A stretch of DNA of 35,772 bases from Fictibacillus nanhaiensis (GCA_016401345.1 JAEACG010000013.1:1-35772); one strand, 5' to 3'; positions 1-8,135 are shown, counted from the stretch's first letter. The notes: generated from the letters alone by a model not told the origin. A program made the numbers and translations.

Positions 1-78
1 TGATGAGGTTGATAGGTCTGGTGTGGAAGCGTGGTGACACGTGGAGCTGACAGATACTAATCGGTCGAGGGCTTATCC
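1..78 (+). rRNA. 23S rRNA, 3' end (partial)
   Basis: The window opens inside the 3' end of 23S rRNA. The last bases match the conserved end that reads GACAGATACTAATCGGTCGA followed by GGGCTTA. The gene begins outside the window. The 3' end is placed a few bases before the A-run at 80 and is approximate. It is followed by 5S rRNA and tRNAs in the same orientation, as in Bacillus rrn operons. Confidence 0.95.
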
Positions 79-186
79 TTAAAAAGCATAACGTTTGGAA
101 ACGTCGTATCTAGTTTTGAGAGAACATAAAAAAATGATGAAAATCATTAAAAATTCTCTTGCAAAAAGCTTTAAAATATAATAAAA

Positions 187-210
187 TTTATCTTGTCCCA
201 ACAGGATAAA
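187..210 (+). other. Hairpin in the 23S-5S spacer
   Basis: A 10-bp stem (187-196 with 201-210, one G-U pair, loop CCCA) lies in the 23S-5S spacer. No T-run follows, so it is not an intrinsic terminator. A role in rRNA processing is only an inference. Confidence 0.5.
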
Positions 211-240
211 TGATTTTGAGAGTGTTACATAAGTAACTAG

Positions 241-357
<117 letters not shown>

Positions 358-403
358 TAAAATCTCAAAATTCCAACTTAGTTGTGGATTTTCATTACAT
401 TAT

Positions 404-478
404 TCCACAGTAGCTCAGTGGTAGAGCTATCGGCTGTTAACCGATCGGTCGCAGGTTCGAGTCCTGCCTGTGGAGCCA
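404..478 (+). tRNA. tRNA-Asn (GTT)
   Basis: Full cloverleaf with acceptor TCCACAG/CTGTGGA, discriminator G and encoded CCA. The anticodon loop CTGTTAA gives GTT. It is the first of eight tRNAs after 5S and nearly matches the Bacillus subtilis tRNA-Asn as I recall it. Confidence 0.97.
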
Positions 479-487
479 TTTTTACTT

Positions 488-563
488 GCTTCCATAGCTC
501 AGCAGGTAGAGTGCTTCCATGGTAAGGAAGAGGTCACCGGTTCGAGCCCGGTTGGAAGCTCCA
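488..563 (+). tRNA. tRNA-Thr (GGT)
   Basis: Acceptor GCTTCCA/TGGAAGC with encoded CCA. The anticodon loop ATGGTAA gives GGT. It is one of two Thr tRNAs in the cluster; the other reads TGT, so together they cover the ACN box. Confidence 0.96.
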
Positions 564-594
564 TATCATACTTACTTTTAAAACATACAGTTAT

Positions 595-669
595 GGCCCG
601 TTGGTCAAGCGGTTAAGACACCGCCCTTTCACGGCGGTAACACGGGTTCGAATCCCGTACGGGTCACCA
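595..669 (+). tRNA. tRNA-Glu (TTC)
   Basis: Acceptor GGCCCGT/ACGGGTC, discriminator A and encoded CCA. The anticodon loop CTTTCAC gives TTC. Confidence 0.96.
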
Positions 670-685
670 TTTTTTATAAATATTT

Positions 686-761
686 GGAGGATTAGCTCAG
701 CTGGGAGAGCACCTGCCTTACAAGCAGGGGGTCGGCGGTTCGAACCCGTCATCCTCCACCA
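686..761 (+). tRNA. tRNA-Val (TAC)
   Basis: Acceptor GGAGGAT/ATCCTCC with encoded CCA. The anticodon loop CTTACAA gives TAC. Confidence 0.96.
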
Positions 762-772
762 TTTTTTTGCTT

Positions 773-848
<76 letters not shown>

Positions 849-918
849 TGTTTACTTTCATTGATAGTAGACACAGAGCACAACGAAGTGCTTGAAGAGT
901 AACTCTCTTTTTTTATGT

Positions 919-1003
919 GGAGGGGTAGCGAAGTGGCTAAACGCGGCGGACTGTAAATCCGCTCCCTCCGGGTTCGGCGGTTCGAATCCGTCCCCCTCCA
1001 CCA
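919..1003 (+). tRNA. tRNA-Tyr (GTA)
   Basis: A class II tRNA of 85 nt with a long variable arm. Acceptor GGAGGGG/CCCCTCC and encoded CCA. The anticodon loop CTGTAAA gives GTA. Confidence 0.96.
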
Positions 1004-1048
1004 TCTTATGTTTAACGATACAAAAGTTAGACGATACTAATAGAATAT

Positions 1049-1122
1049 GCGGGTGTAGTTTAGTGGTAAAACAAGAGCCTTCCAAGCTCTGGTCGTGAGT
1101 TCGATTCTCATCACCCGCTCCA
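1049..1122 (+). tRNA. tRNA-Gly (TCC)
   Basis: Acceptor GCGGGTG/CACCCGC with encoded CCA. The anticodon loop CTTCCAA gives TCC. Confidence 0.96.
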
Positions 1123-1134
1123 TATTATTTCTTC

Positions 1135-1210
1135 GGGGCTTTAGCTCAGCTGGGAGAGCGCCTGCCTTGCACGCAGGAGGTCAGCGGTTCGATCCCGCTA
1201 AGCTCCACCA
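1135..1210 (+). tRNA. tRNA-Ala (TGC)
   Basis: Acceptor GGGGCTT/AAGCTCC (one G-U pair) with encoded CCA. The anticodon loop CTTGCAC gives TGC. It is the last tRNA before the operon terminator. Confidence 0.96.
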
Positions 1211-1226
1211 TATACATAATCATTTC

Positions 1227-1254
1227 ACTTCAGGCGATGCCTGAAGTTTTTTTT
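1227..1254 (+). terminator. rRNA/tRNA operon terminator
   Basis: A perfect 9-bp stem ACTTCAGGC/GCCTGAAGT with a three-base loop is followed by eight Ts. It lies 16 nt after the CCA of tRNA-Ala. Confidence 0.92.
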
Positions 1255-1410
1255 GTTGTTTAGAAGACTTTAAAATACTTTAAAATACTTCTCGTTTGAT
1301 AGAGATATTAACTTTTTGGCTGCTAGTGTATAGTGTGATCACGGATACATGTGTCAGTTATGGAATAGGGTTAAGGGTATGTGCTTCATATTTATTGTTG
1401 AACTATGACG

Positions 1411-1515
1411 ATTCGCCGATATAGGAACAAAACTCGCCGTATTATAGCCCAAATTCGCCGTATTATTTGCGAAATATCTAGAATTATTGCTGATATTTCT
1501 AGAATTAGCATCGCA
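1411..1515. repeat. Degenerate 21-bp tandem array (five units)
   Basis: Five head-to-tail units start at 1411, 1432, 1453, 1474 and 1495. The first three share the core [AT][CT]TCGCCG[TA]AT[TA]. The last two share TCTAGAATTA, exactly 21 bp apart. The array is in the gene-free stretch between the tRNA terminator and rocF. No reading frame here looks real. A related three-unit array lies at 22950-23010. Function unknown. Confidence 0.7.
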
Positions 1516-1539
1516 AATACCCCGAGTGGTATTTGTTTT
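1514..1539 (+). terminator. Hairpin with short T-run
   Basis: An 8-bp perfect stem CAAATACC/GGTATTTG, loop CCGAGT, then TTTT. It looks like a weak intrinsic terminator, but no gene ends just before it. It may belong to an unannotated short transcript or to the adjoining repeat array. Confidence 0.45.
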
Positions 1540-1626
1540 AGCGGTCTATTTTTCTACTCATGAAACGGGACTTCTAAAGATACCCCATTTCAGTACTGAT
1601 AAGTTAAACAGAGTTAAGAAAAACGG

Positions 1627-1658
1627 AAAGAAGATGGCTCGAAGCCATCTTCTTTTTT
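1627..1658 (+). terminator. Strong hairpin-T terminator without a gene
   Basis: A stem of at least 11 bp (AGAAGATGGCT/AGCCATCTTCT, three-base loop CGA) is followed by a six-T run. The reverse strand also has a T-rich tail. No supported gene ends before it, so it may end a small RNA starting in 1255-1620 or insulate rocF from the rrn operon. Confidence 0.7.
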
Positions 1659-1700
1659 GTCCTTTCTTATCCGAAACCTTATAAATATGTAACTTAAGGT

Positions 1701-1714
1701 CGAAAGCGCTTTCT
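1701..1714 (+). promoter_or_regulatory. cre-like CcpA site upstream of rocF
   Basis: CGAAAGCGCTTTCT is a near-perfect palindrome. It agrees with the CcpA consensus TGAAARCGYTTTCW at all but the first base. It sits about 75 bp before the expected start of the rocF transcript, upstream of the promoter. Confidence 0.6.
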
Positions 1715-1745
1715 TTTTGGTATATCTATGCAACATTTTGTCCAG

Positions 1746-1775
1746 TTGAACCATGAAATCCCTTACAGCTACAAT
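1746..1775 (+). promoter_or_regulatory. SigA-type promoter for rocF
   Basis: TTGAAC (1746-1751), an 18-bp spacer and TACAAT (1770-1775). Transcription would start near 1782, about 40 nt before the rocF start codon. Confidence 0.6.
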
Positions 1776-1824
1776 AGAGATAGATTTTCATGTTTTATGT
1801 GTTTTTCATAAGGGAGGAAGAAAA

Positions 1825-2724
1825 ATGTTGAAAGATATTACAGTAATCGGAGTACCGATGGATTTAGGACAAATGCGCCGTGGTGTAGATATGGGACCGA
1901 GTGCGATTCGATATGCGGGTGTTGTTGAACGCCTTGAAAACCTGGATTATCGTGTTGAAGATTTTGGTGATATAAATATTGCTCGTCCAGAAAAACAAAG
2001 TATTGAAAACGAAGGTAACCTGAAAAATTTACAAGGTGTTATTGATGCGAGTGAAAAGCTGTCACAAACTGTATCAAATGTAATCTCCAACAAGAAGTTT
2101 CCACTCGTGCTTGGAGGAGACCATAGTATTGCGATTGGTACATTAGCTGGGGTTTCTAAGCACTACGAGAATTTAGGTGTTATTTGGTACGATGCGCATG
2201 GAGATCTGAATACTGCCGATACTTCACCGAGTGGAAACATTCATGGGATGCCACTTGCGGTAAGCATTGGTATCGGTCATGAGAGACTTACAAACATTAG
2301 TGACTATACACCAAAGATCAAACCTGAAAATATTGTAATCATTGGCGCGCGGTCCTTAGATGAAGGTGAACGTGAGCTGATAAAAGAAAGAGGAATCAAA
2401 GTATATACGATGCATGAAGTAGATCGTCTAGGGATGGCGAAGGTTATGGAAGAGACGATTGAATACTTAGCTCACACAGATGGTGTACACTTGAGTCTCG
2501 ATTTAGATGGTCTTGATCCTCATGATGCACCTGGTGTTGGAACGCCTGTACTTGGAGGGATCAGCTACCGAGAGAGCCACTTGGCAATGGAGATGTTAGC
2601 TGAAGCGGAAGTTATAACATCTGCGGAATTTGTAGAGGTTAATCCAATTTTAGACGAAAAGAACAAAACAGCGACGGTAGCTGTAGCTTTAATGGGTTCT
2701 TTATTTGGAGAAAAGCTACTATAA
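1825..2724 (+). CDS. rocF: Arginase
   Basis: Arginase hydrolyses L-arginine to ornithine and urea in the cytoplasm, the first step of arginine use as carbon and nitrogen source. The 299-residue protein matches the length of Bacillus RocF. It begins with the family N-terminus ([20 protein letters not shown]) and carries the manganese-binding motifs GGDHS, DAHGDLN and SLDLDGLDP, in order, and ends with the usual EVNPILD segment. The frame is open 72 bp further upstream, but the ATG at 1825 follows AGGGAGGA at a proper distance and begins at the family start. The gene stands alone, between a cre-like site plus SigA-type promoter and a terminator. In B. subtilis rocF lies in a SigL/RocR-controlled operon; no convincing SigL promoter is seen here, so control may differ. 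Confidence 0.95.
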   Translation: MLKDITVIGVPMDLGQMRRGVDMGPSAIRYAGVVERLENLDYRVEDFGDINIARPEKQSIENEGNLKNLQGVIDASEKLSQTVSNVISNKKFPLVLGGDHSIAIGTLAGVSKHYENLGVIWYDAHGDLNTADTSPSGNIHGMPLAVSIGIGHERLTNISDYTPKIKPENIVIIGARSLDEGERELIKERGIKVYTMHEVDRLGMAKVMEETIEYLAHTDGVHLSLDLDGLDPHDAPGVGTPVLGGISYRESHLAMEMLAEAEVITSAEFVEVNPILDEKNKTATVAVALMGSLFGEKLL

Positions 2725-2742
2725 TAGACGAAGACAAAATAA

Positions 2743-2780
2743 AAACAGTTGCCTCTTTATAGATGCAACTGTTCTTTTTC
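2743..2780. terminator. Bidirectional terminator of rocF and the Spo0E-like gene
   Basis: A 9-bp stem AACAGTTGC/GCAACTGTT encloses a 12-base loop. CTTTTTC follows on the plus strand and TTTTTATTTTG on the minus strand. The last six codons and stop of the minus-strand gene lie inside the loop and one stem arm. Confidence 0.8.
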
Positions 2781-2927
2781 ATTTATGCGTTGGTATTGGT
2801 TAAGCAGGTGATCAATCTCTTGTGAGAGTTCAACTACTTCTTGTGCGATTAGTGGAAGATGTTTTGAAAGTTCATTCATTTGCTGTCTGGAGTGTTCGAT
2901 CTGTTCGATTAATAAATCTCTATGCAT
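2757..2927 (-). CDS. Spo0E-like aspartyl-phosphate phosphatase
   Basis: A 56-residue helical protein of the Spo0E/YisI/YnzD family. Members remove the phosphate from Spo0A~P and so delay sporulation. Two predicted helices carry the family signature SQEIDHLLNQY (compare S-x-x-L/I-D-x-L-I-x-x-Y) in the second helix, residues about 36-46. The frame extends nine codons further upstream, but the start chosen (MHRDLL) has AAGGGG eight bases before it. The stop codon is in the loop of the shared terminator with rocF, so the two genes converge with no spacer. Which phosphorelay step it acts on is inferred from the family only. Confidence 0.8.
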   Translation of the reverse strand: MHRDLLIEQIEHSRQQMNELSKHLPLIAQEVVELSQEIDHLLNQYQRINEKEQLHL

Positions 2928-3075
2928 ACAAACTACCCCTTTCTGCCTCAGCATAATATTTTATATGATTAATATTCCCAGGTCTGATTTATTTAAAACA
3001 CATCATTTAGAAAAAAATACCTTTTTATTTCGTCAAATTCTGCAACATGATAAAATAAAATAATATGAAAAGATT

Positions 3076-3101
3076 TGAAACTTATGAAATGCTGGTACGT
3101 A
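3076..3101 (+). promoter_or_regulatory. SigW autoregulatory promoter
   Basis: TGAAAC (3076-3081), a 16-bp spacer and CGTA (3098-3101) exactly match the ECF SigW consensus. It lies 26 bp before the sigW start codon, as expected for self-activation. Confidence 0.9.
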
Positions 3102-3127
3102 AATAAAATCCGAGTGGTGATAAAATA

Positions 3128-3703
3128 ATGGACGCCTTAATAGCGAATATGGTGACCCAAGTTAAAAAAGGGGACCAAGAAGCGTTTGAAGGCATTGTTG
3201 ACCTTTTTAAAGATAAAATATACCGGCATTGTTTCCGGATGGTCGGCAATGGACATGAAGCAGAAGATTTAGCACAAGAAACTTTTTTACGCGCTTACCG
3301 TAATATAAGTAAATACAATAGTGAATACAAATTTTCAACCTGGATTTTTCGTATTGCTACAAACCTTTGTATCGACAGGTTAAGGAAAAAGAAACCGGAT
3401 TATTATCTGGATGCAGAGGTGCCTGGAACAGACGGCGCTACGATGTATAGCCAGCTTTCGAGTGAAGAGCCTTTACCTGAAGAAGTAGTTACAGAGAATG
3501 AAGAGTGGAATGAACTTCAGTCAGAAATCATGAAGCTTCCTGAAAAATACAGGACCGCAATTCTTTTAAAATACGTTGAGGATCTATCGTTAGAAGAGAT
3601 CAGCAAGATTATGGACATACCTGTTCCAACAGTAAAAACTCGTATACATCGAGGACGGGAAGCATTGAAGAAAGTATTTCAAATGGTTGTAAAAACGAGG
3701 TGA
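3128..3703 (+). CDS. sigW: ECF RNA polymerase sigma factor SigW
   Basis: SigW directs transcription of genes against cell-wall antibiotics, alkaline shock and membrane-active peptides. The 191-residue protein has region 2 (HEAEDLAQETFLRAYRNI and FSTWIFRIATNLCIDRLRKK) and region 4 (LPEKYRTAILLKYVEDLSLE then PVPTVKTRIHRGREALKK). The linker contains KKPDYYLDAEV, which I recognise from Bacillus SigW. The ATG at 3128 gives the family N-terminus; the ribosome site (GGTGAT) is weak. It overlaps the RBS of rsiW, and the pair is co-transcribed from the SigW promoter just upstream. Confidence 0.96.
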   Translation: MDALIANMVTQVKKGDQEAFEGIVDLFKDKIYRHCFRMVGNGHEAEDLAQETFLRAYRNISKYNSEYKFSTWIFRIATNLCIDRLRKKKPDYYLDAEVPGTDGATMYSQLSSEEPLPEEVVTENEEWNELQSEIMKLPEKYRTAILLKYVEDLSLEEISKIMDIPVPTVKTRIHRGREALKKVFQMVVKTR

Positions 3704-3708
3704 TAATA

Positions 3709-4383
3709 ATGCATTGTGAAGTTTCCGTATATGATGAATTAATGAATAAAGTGCTTGATGGTGATGCAACAAAAGAAGAGGAATTAGACTTTCACAATCA
3801 TCTTAAGGATTGTGAGACGTGTAGGGAAGAGTTTGAGCTGCTGACTGCGACATTGAAGGATTTGCAGCTGCAATCTCATATGAAGGCACCAGAAGGCTTT
3901 ACAGAGGCTGTGATGGCTAAATTGCCTAAAGAGAGGCAACAGGTAAAATGGATGCGCTGGATGAAGAGTCATCCTGCTCTAACAGCTGCGGCGATCTTTA
4001 TGTTTTTTATGGCTGCATCCGTGTTTACGAGTTACAATCAGCAAGATTTAGCAGTTGTAAAAGGTGAAGGAAACCTGCAGATAAAAAAGTCTGAACGCGT
4101 AGTAGTCGTTCCTGCTGGAGAAACAATTAAAGGCGATCTAGTTGTAGAGAATGCTGATGTTCGAATAGAAGGCAGAGTAGAAGGTGACGTTACGGTCATA
4201 AAAGGTGATCAATATCTTGCATCTGCAGGGGAAGTAACAGGTCACAGTCAGGAAATCGGCCAAGTGGTCGAATGGGTATGGTATAAGTTGAAATCTTTAG
4301 TTAGTACAAATGATGAAGCAATGAATGATCCTCATATAGAAAGCCGTTCTCATACGGCTTTTTTTCATGTGCAAATCGTATAA
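3709..4383 (+). CDS. rsiW: Anti-sigma-W factor RsiW
   Basis: A membrane anti-sigma factor that binds SigW until stress triggers its proteolysis. The 224-residue protein has a zinc anti-sigma (ZAS) domain with the H-x3-C-x2-C motif in HNHLKDCETC, one membrane helix near residues 88-105 (AAAIFMFFMAASVFTSY), and an extracytoplasmic part with the repeating GDLVVE/GDVTVI pattern and ASAGEVTG of RsiW. The ATG at 3709 was chosen over an in-frame GTG at 3700 because CGAGGTG lies six bases before it. The GTG would overlap the sigW stop. The last codons run through an intrinsic terminator, giving a tail (about residues 200-224) that I do not recognise from B. subtilis RsiW. Confidence 0.93.
   Translation: MHCEVSVYDELMNKVLDGDATKEEELDFHNHLKDCETCREEFELLTATLKDLQLQSHMKAPEGFTEAVMAKLPKERQQVKWMRWMKSHPALTAAAIFMFFMAASVFTSYNQQDLAVVKGEGNLQIKKSERVVVVPAGETIKGDLVVENADVRIEGRVEGDVTVIKGDQYLASAGEVTGHSQEIGQVVEWVWYKLKSLVSTNDEAMNDPHIESRSHTAFFHVQIV
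4340..4365 (+). terminator. Intrinsic terminator inside the rsiW reading frame
   Basis: An 8-bp stem AAAGCCGT/ACGGCTTT with loop TCTCAT is followed by seven Ts. It lies 16-44 bp before the rsiW stop codon, so transcripts ending here would lack a stop codon. Confidence 0.8.
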
Positions 4384-4455
4384 ATGGCAATCATCATCCA
4401 ACCATCATGAGTAAAACATGTGAATGTCATGCCAAGTTTTCTTTACATTGAGGTA

Positions 4456-4464
4456 TGCTATAAT
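4456..4464 (+). promoter_or_regulatory. Extended -10 promoter for cdaA
   Basis: TGCTATAAT is a perfect extended -10 (TG-n-TATAAT). No good -35 hexamer is present at 16-18 bp. It would give cdaAR-glmM their own transcription start near 4471, downstream of the terminator in rsiW. Confidence 0.65.
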
Positions 4465-4594
4465 AAATGGGTTAAAAATTTTTTCTTGGTAGTGTTTGAA
4501 GAAATGGTATTCCATAAGTTTACGCATAGCAATAACCTGTTTCGCACCACTAAATACTTCAACTTGGAAGACAAACTGGGTTGGGAGGGAATTT

Positions 4595-5428
4595 ATGTTA
4601 CCAATCGCTGATTTTAATATATTTAATTACATTACACAGATCATAGATATTTTATTAGTGACGTATGTGATCTATAAGCTGATCATGCTGATCAGAGGAA
4701 CAAAAGCTGTTCAATTGTTAAAAGGGATCACCGTAATCATTGTAGTATGGTTCCTGAGTAGTTCGTTCGATCTTAGAACGATGTCATGGCTGATGGATAA
4801 AGTGATTACATATGGTCTTCTTGCTATCATTATCATTTTCCAGCCAGAGTTAAGACGGGCGTTAGAACAGCTTGGTCGTGGGAAGTTCTTTTCTCGTACA
4901 GGATTACCTGAAGAGGAAGAAACGGAAAAAGCCATTGCCGCGATCTGTAAGTCAACGAACTATATGTCTAAGCGACGTATAGGTGCGATCATGTCGATCG
5001 AGCGCGAAACGGGATTGAGTGAGTATGTGGAAACTGGCATCCCGATTAAAGCGCATCTATCATCAGAACTGCTGACGAATATCTTTGTACCGAATACTCC
5101 ATTACATGATGGAGCGGTCATCATTAAACAAAGTCAGATCTACGCGGCAGGTTGTTACTTACCTTTAACGGAAAGTCCGTTTGTTTCAAAAGAGCTTGGG
5201 ACAAGACATAGAGCCGCACTAGGAATTAGTGAAGTTACAGATGCTGTAACGGTTATTGTTTCTGAGGAAACAGGTACGATTTCACTTACGAAAAATGGAG
5301 AGATCTATCGTAACCTGGACGAAGAGTCATTAAGAAATTTGTTAAACGCAGAATTGATTATTGCCAACAAGTCCACTTCCTCAACTCGCTGGAATTGGAG
5401 GGGAAAGAAAAATGGACAAACTCCTTAG
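4595..5428 (+). CDS. cdaA: Diadenylate cyclase CdaA
   Basis: The enzyme joins two ATP into c-di-AMP, a messenger for potassium and osmotic balance and for wall integrity. The 277-residue protein has three N-terminal membrane helices (about 15-33, 40-56, 66-83) and then the DAC domain. The catalytic DGA motif is at 172-174 and the RHR motif at 204-206, both matching B. subtilis CdaA positions. The frame is open 99 bp further upstream, but the ATG at 4595 has GGGAGGG at proper distance and gives the family start. It overlaps the start of cdaR by 17 bp, so the two are translationally coupled. CdaA forms a membrane complex with CdaR and GlmM, both encoded next. Confidence 0.96.
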   Translation: MLPIADFNIFNYITQIIDILLVTYVIYKLIMLIRGTKAVQLLKGITVIIVVWFLSSSFDLRTMSWLMDKVITYGLLAIIIIFQPELRRALEQLGRGKFFSRTGLPEEEETEKAIAAICKSTNYMSKRRIGAIMSIERETGLSEYVETGIPIKAHLSSELLTNIFVPNTPLHDGAVIIKQSQIYAAGCYLPLTESPFVSKELGTRHRAALGISEVTDAVTVIVSEETGTISLTKNGEIYRNLDEESLRNLLNAELIIANKSTSSTRWNWRGKKNGQTP

Positions 5429-6731
5429 TAGTTCATGGTTTGTAAAAATTATTGCTTTCCTTCTTGCCCTCATGATGTATACGATCGTAACGATGGAGAC
5501 ACAGGAAGAAGCAGCAAACAATTCGATATTCTCAAAAATGTACACTGAGAGTGAAACGATCGAGAACGTACAGATCAAACCATACTTTGATGATGATCAA
5601 TATGTTCTTACTGATATGCCATCATCGGTTGATCTTACTCTAACGGGTTCTAGCCGTTTGATTACAAAAGCGACAAAAGTGGATAAAGAATTCGAAGTCT
5701 ATATTGATCTAACCAATATGAAACCTGGCAACAAGCGGGTAAAAGTTCAAGTTCAAGGTCTCCCTGAAGGGGTAAAGGCTAAGATTAATCCAGACTATGT
5801 GGATGTCATCCTGCATAAAAAAGTAACAAAAGAAATGAACGTGAACGTGGACTTGAAGAATAAGAGAAAACTGCCTGAGGGATATACAGCAGGTGAGGTT
5901 GAGTTTTCGCCGAGAACGGTCAATGTGACAGGTGCTGAGGGGATGATCGAACAGATCTCATTCATCACAGGATTTGTGGACGTAAGTGATGCAGATGAAA
6001 CGATCCAAACCAAAGTTCCTCTGCGTGCGTACAATCAGCAAGGAGATATAATTGATGTTCAGATCAACCCTGGAGTAGCGGAGGTGTCTGTACCGATCAA
6101 GAAGCCTAAGAAAACGGTACCGATATCTATCGAAACGAAAGGCGAACTAGAGGAGGGGCTTACCCTTCAATCGATCACATCTGATCCGAGCGAGATCACA
6201 TTGACAGGTACAACAACTTCTTTAGATAAAATCGATTCATTTAAAGGAATAACGATAGATTTAAGTGACATCAAAAAAGACACGACGCTGACCGTTGATG
6301 TTCCCGTACCAGACGGAATTGACGACGTTTCAATAAAAGAAGTGACAGTAGATGTAAACGTTGAAGAAACGGGTAATGAGGCTGAAACCGAAACAGAAGC
6401 AGGTACAGAAACAGAAGCAGAACAAGAAACCGATCAAGAGACGACAAAAACGTTCAGTGATGTTCCATTAACGCTGCTTGGAAGGGACGCCGACAAACAA
6501 GCAACGATACTAGATCCGGCAGATGGTGTTGTAGATGTAACAGTAAGAGGGAAAAAAAGTGTGCTTAATTCCCTTAAAAAGTCAGATCTGCAGGGAATCG
6601 TAGATGTGAGCTCACTTGATCAAGGAACGCATAAAGTGAAGATAGATTGGAAAAATCCAGGGGATGTTGAACTGACAGGTACAGTTCAGGAAGCCAGTGT
6701 GGAAATTCAAACAGAAACTAGCAGTCAATAG
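5412..6731 (+). CDS. cdaR: CdaA regulatory protein CdaR (YbbR domains)
   Basis: CdaR is anchored in the membrane and modulates CdaA activity. The 439-residue protein has one N-terminal helix (about residues 9-25, WFVKIIAFLLALMMYTIVTM) and then four YbbR-type beta-rich repeats outside the membrane. The boundary between repeats three and four (about residues 318-340) holds a low-complexity Glu/Thr stretch with repeated ETEA. The frame is open upstream, but the ATG at 5412 follows GGAGGGGA and lies inside the cdaA end. The gene is followed 18 bp later by glmM. Confidence 0.94.
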   Translation: MDKLLSSSWFVKIIAFLLALMMYTIVTMETQEEAANNSIFSKMYTESETIENVQIKPYFDDDQYVLTDMPSSVDLTLTGSSRLITKATKVDKEFEVYIDLTNMKPGNKRVKVQVQGLPEGVKAKINPDYVDVILHKKVTKEMNVNVDLKNKRKLPEGYTAGEVEFSPRTVNVTGAEGMIEQISFITGFVDVSDADETIQTKVPLRAYNQQGDIIDVQINPGVAEVSVPIKKPKKTVPISIETKGELEEGLTLQSITSDPSEITLTGTTTSLDKIDSFKGITIDLSDIKKDTTLTVDVPVPDGIDDVSIKEVTVDVNVEETGNEAETETEAGTETEAEQETDQETTKTFSDVPLTLLGRDADKQATILDPADGVVDVTVRGKKSVLNSLKKSDLQGIVDVSSLDQGTHKVKIDWKNPGDVELTGTVQEASVEIQTETSSQ

Positions 6732-6749
6732 TTGAAGGAGAGAGCAATA

Positions 6750-8090
6750 ATGGGAAAATATTTTGGTACCGACGGAGTTAGAGGAGTTGCAAATACAGAG
6801 CTTACGCCTGAACTAGCATTTAAATTAGGGCGCTTTGGAGGATATGTTCTTACAAAAAATACAGAAAGACCTAAAATCTTAATCGGGCGTGATACGCGTA
6901 TTTCGGGACAGATGCTAGAGGGTGCTCTTGTAGCGGGACTTCTATCCATCGGTGCGGAAGTAATGCGTTTAGGCGTAATCTCTACTCCGGGAGTTGCTTT
7001 CTTAACAAAAGCTTTAGGCGCACAAGCAGGTGTTATGATTTCAGCGTCGCATAACCCAGTAGCAGATAACGGCATTAAATTCTTTGGAGCAGATGGCTTC
7101 AAGCTGTTAGATGAGCAAGAAGCAGAAATCGAAGCCCTTTTGGATAATGAAACGGATGAACTTCCTCGTCCTGTAGGCGGCGACTTAGGTTCAGTCAGCG
7201 ATTATTTTGAAGGCGGCCAAAAGTATATGCATTATCTGAAACAAACGGTTCCTGGAGATTTTTCTGGTCTTCATATCGCTTTAGATTGCGCGCACGGAGC
7301 TACATCATCACATGCACCACATCTGTTTGCTGATCTTGAAGCAGACATCTCAACGATGGGCACAAGTCCAAACGGCCTAAACATCAATGAAGGTGTAGGA
7401 AGTACACATCCTGAAAAGCTTGCTGAACTTGTTAAAGAAAAAGGCTGCGACATGGGGCTAGCATTTGATGGTGACGGAGACCGTTTGATCGCGATCGATG
7501 AAAAAGGAAACATCGTCGATGGAGACCAAATCATGTTCATCTGTGCAAAGCATCTAAAAGAGCAAGGACGTTTGAAGCAGGATACAGTCGTTTCAACAGT
7601 AATGAGTAACTTAGGTTTCTATAAAGCTGTAGAAGCAAACGAGATGAAATCTGCACAAACAGCTGTAGGTGACCGTTATGTAATGGAAGAGATGCGTAAG
7701 AACGACTTTAACCTTGGTGGAGAACAGTCTGGTCATATCATCTTCTTAGACTACACGACAACAGGAGACGGGCTTCTATCTGGCATACAGCTTGCTTCGA
7801 TCTTAAAAGCAACTGGAAAGCCACTATCCGAGCTTGCAGGTGAGATGGCAAAATTCCCGCAGCTTCTTATCAATGTAAAAGTAGCGGATAAGTCTAAGTT
7901 GAACGGAAACGATGCGATCAAGGCTGCGATCGATAACGTAGAAACAGAGCTTGAAGGAAACGGCCGAGTGCTTGTTCGCCCTTCTGGAACGGAGCCACTC
8001 GTGCGTGTAATGGTTGAAGCTCCAACAGAAGAACTCTGCCAAGAGCATGCAGATAAAATCGTAGAAGTAGTAAAGGCTGAGCTCGTTTAA
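6750..8090 (+). CDS. glmM: Phosphoglucosamine mutase
   Basis: Interconverts glucosamine-6-phosphate and glucosamine-1-phosphate for UDP-GlcNAc and peptidoglycan synthesis. In Bacilli GlmM also binds and inhibits CdaA. The 446-residue protein starts [12 protein letters not shown]. The phosphoserine is S100 in [17 protein letters not shown], the metal loop is DGDGDR, and the substrate-specificity segment GEQSGH and the phosphate loop [12 protein letters not shown] are all present. An upstream in-frame ATG at 6732 is poorer; the ATG at 6750 follows GAAGGAGAG. The protein lacks nothing expected of the family. Confidence 0.97.
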   Translation: MGKYFGTDGVRGVANTELTPELAFKLGRFGGYVLTKNTERPKILIGRDTRISGQMLEGALVAGLLSIGAEVMRLGVISTPGVAFLTKALGAQAGVMISASHNPVADNGIKFFGADGFKLLDEQEAEIEALLDNETDELPRPVGGDLGSVSDYFEGGQKYMHYLKQTVPGDFSGLHIALDCAHGATSSHAPHLFADLEADISTMGTSPNGLNINEGVGSTHPEKLAELVKEKGCDMGLAFDGDGDRLIAIDEKGNIVDGDQIMFICAKHLKEQGRLKQDTVVSTVMSNLGFYKAVEANEMKSAQTAVGDRYVMEEMRKNDFNLGGEQSGHIIFLDYTTTGDGLLSGIQLASILKATGKPLSELAGEMAKFPQLLINVKVADKSKLNGNDAIKAAIDNVETELEGNGRVLVRPSGTEPLVRVMVEAPTEELCQEHADKIVEVVKAELV

Positions 8091-8135
8091 ATTAAAAAGA
8101 AACTGTCCCTCATAAAATAAAAAAGGGCACGAAAC

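Noticed and set aside
1487-1684. Open frame of 65 codons after the tRNA cluster
   Set aside because: It runs through repeat units and two terminator-like hairpins, with no ribosome site and no recognisable sequence.
1719-1735. Possible SigL (-24/-12) promoter before rocF (TTGGTAT...TGCAAC)
   Set aside because: The GG and GC dinucleotides are 9 bases apart, not the required 10, and the rest of the match is poor. A SigA-type promoter fits better.
4420-4611. Open frame of 63 codons between rsiW and cdaA
   Set aside because: It lies over the cdaA promoter and start in another frame and has no ribosome site.
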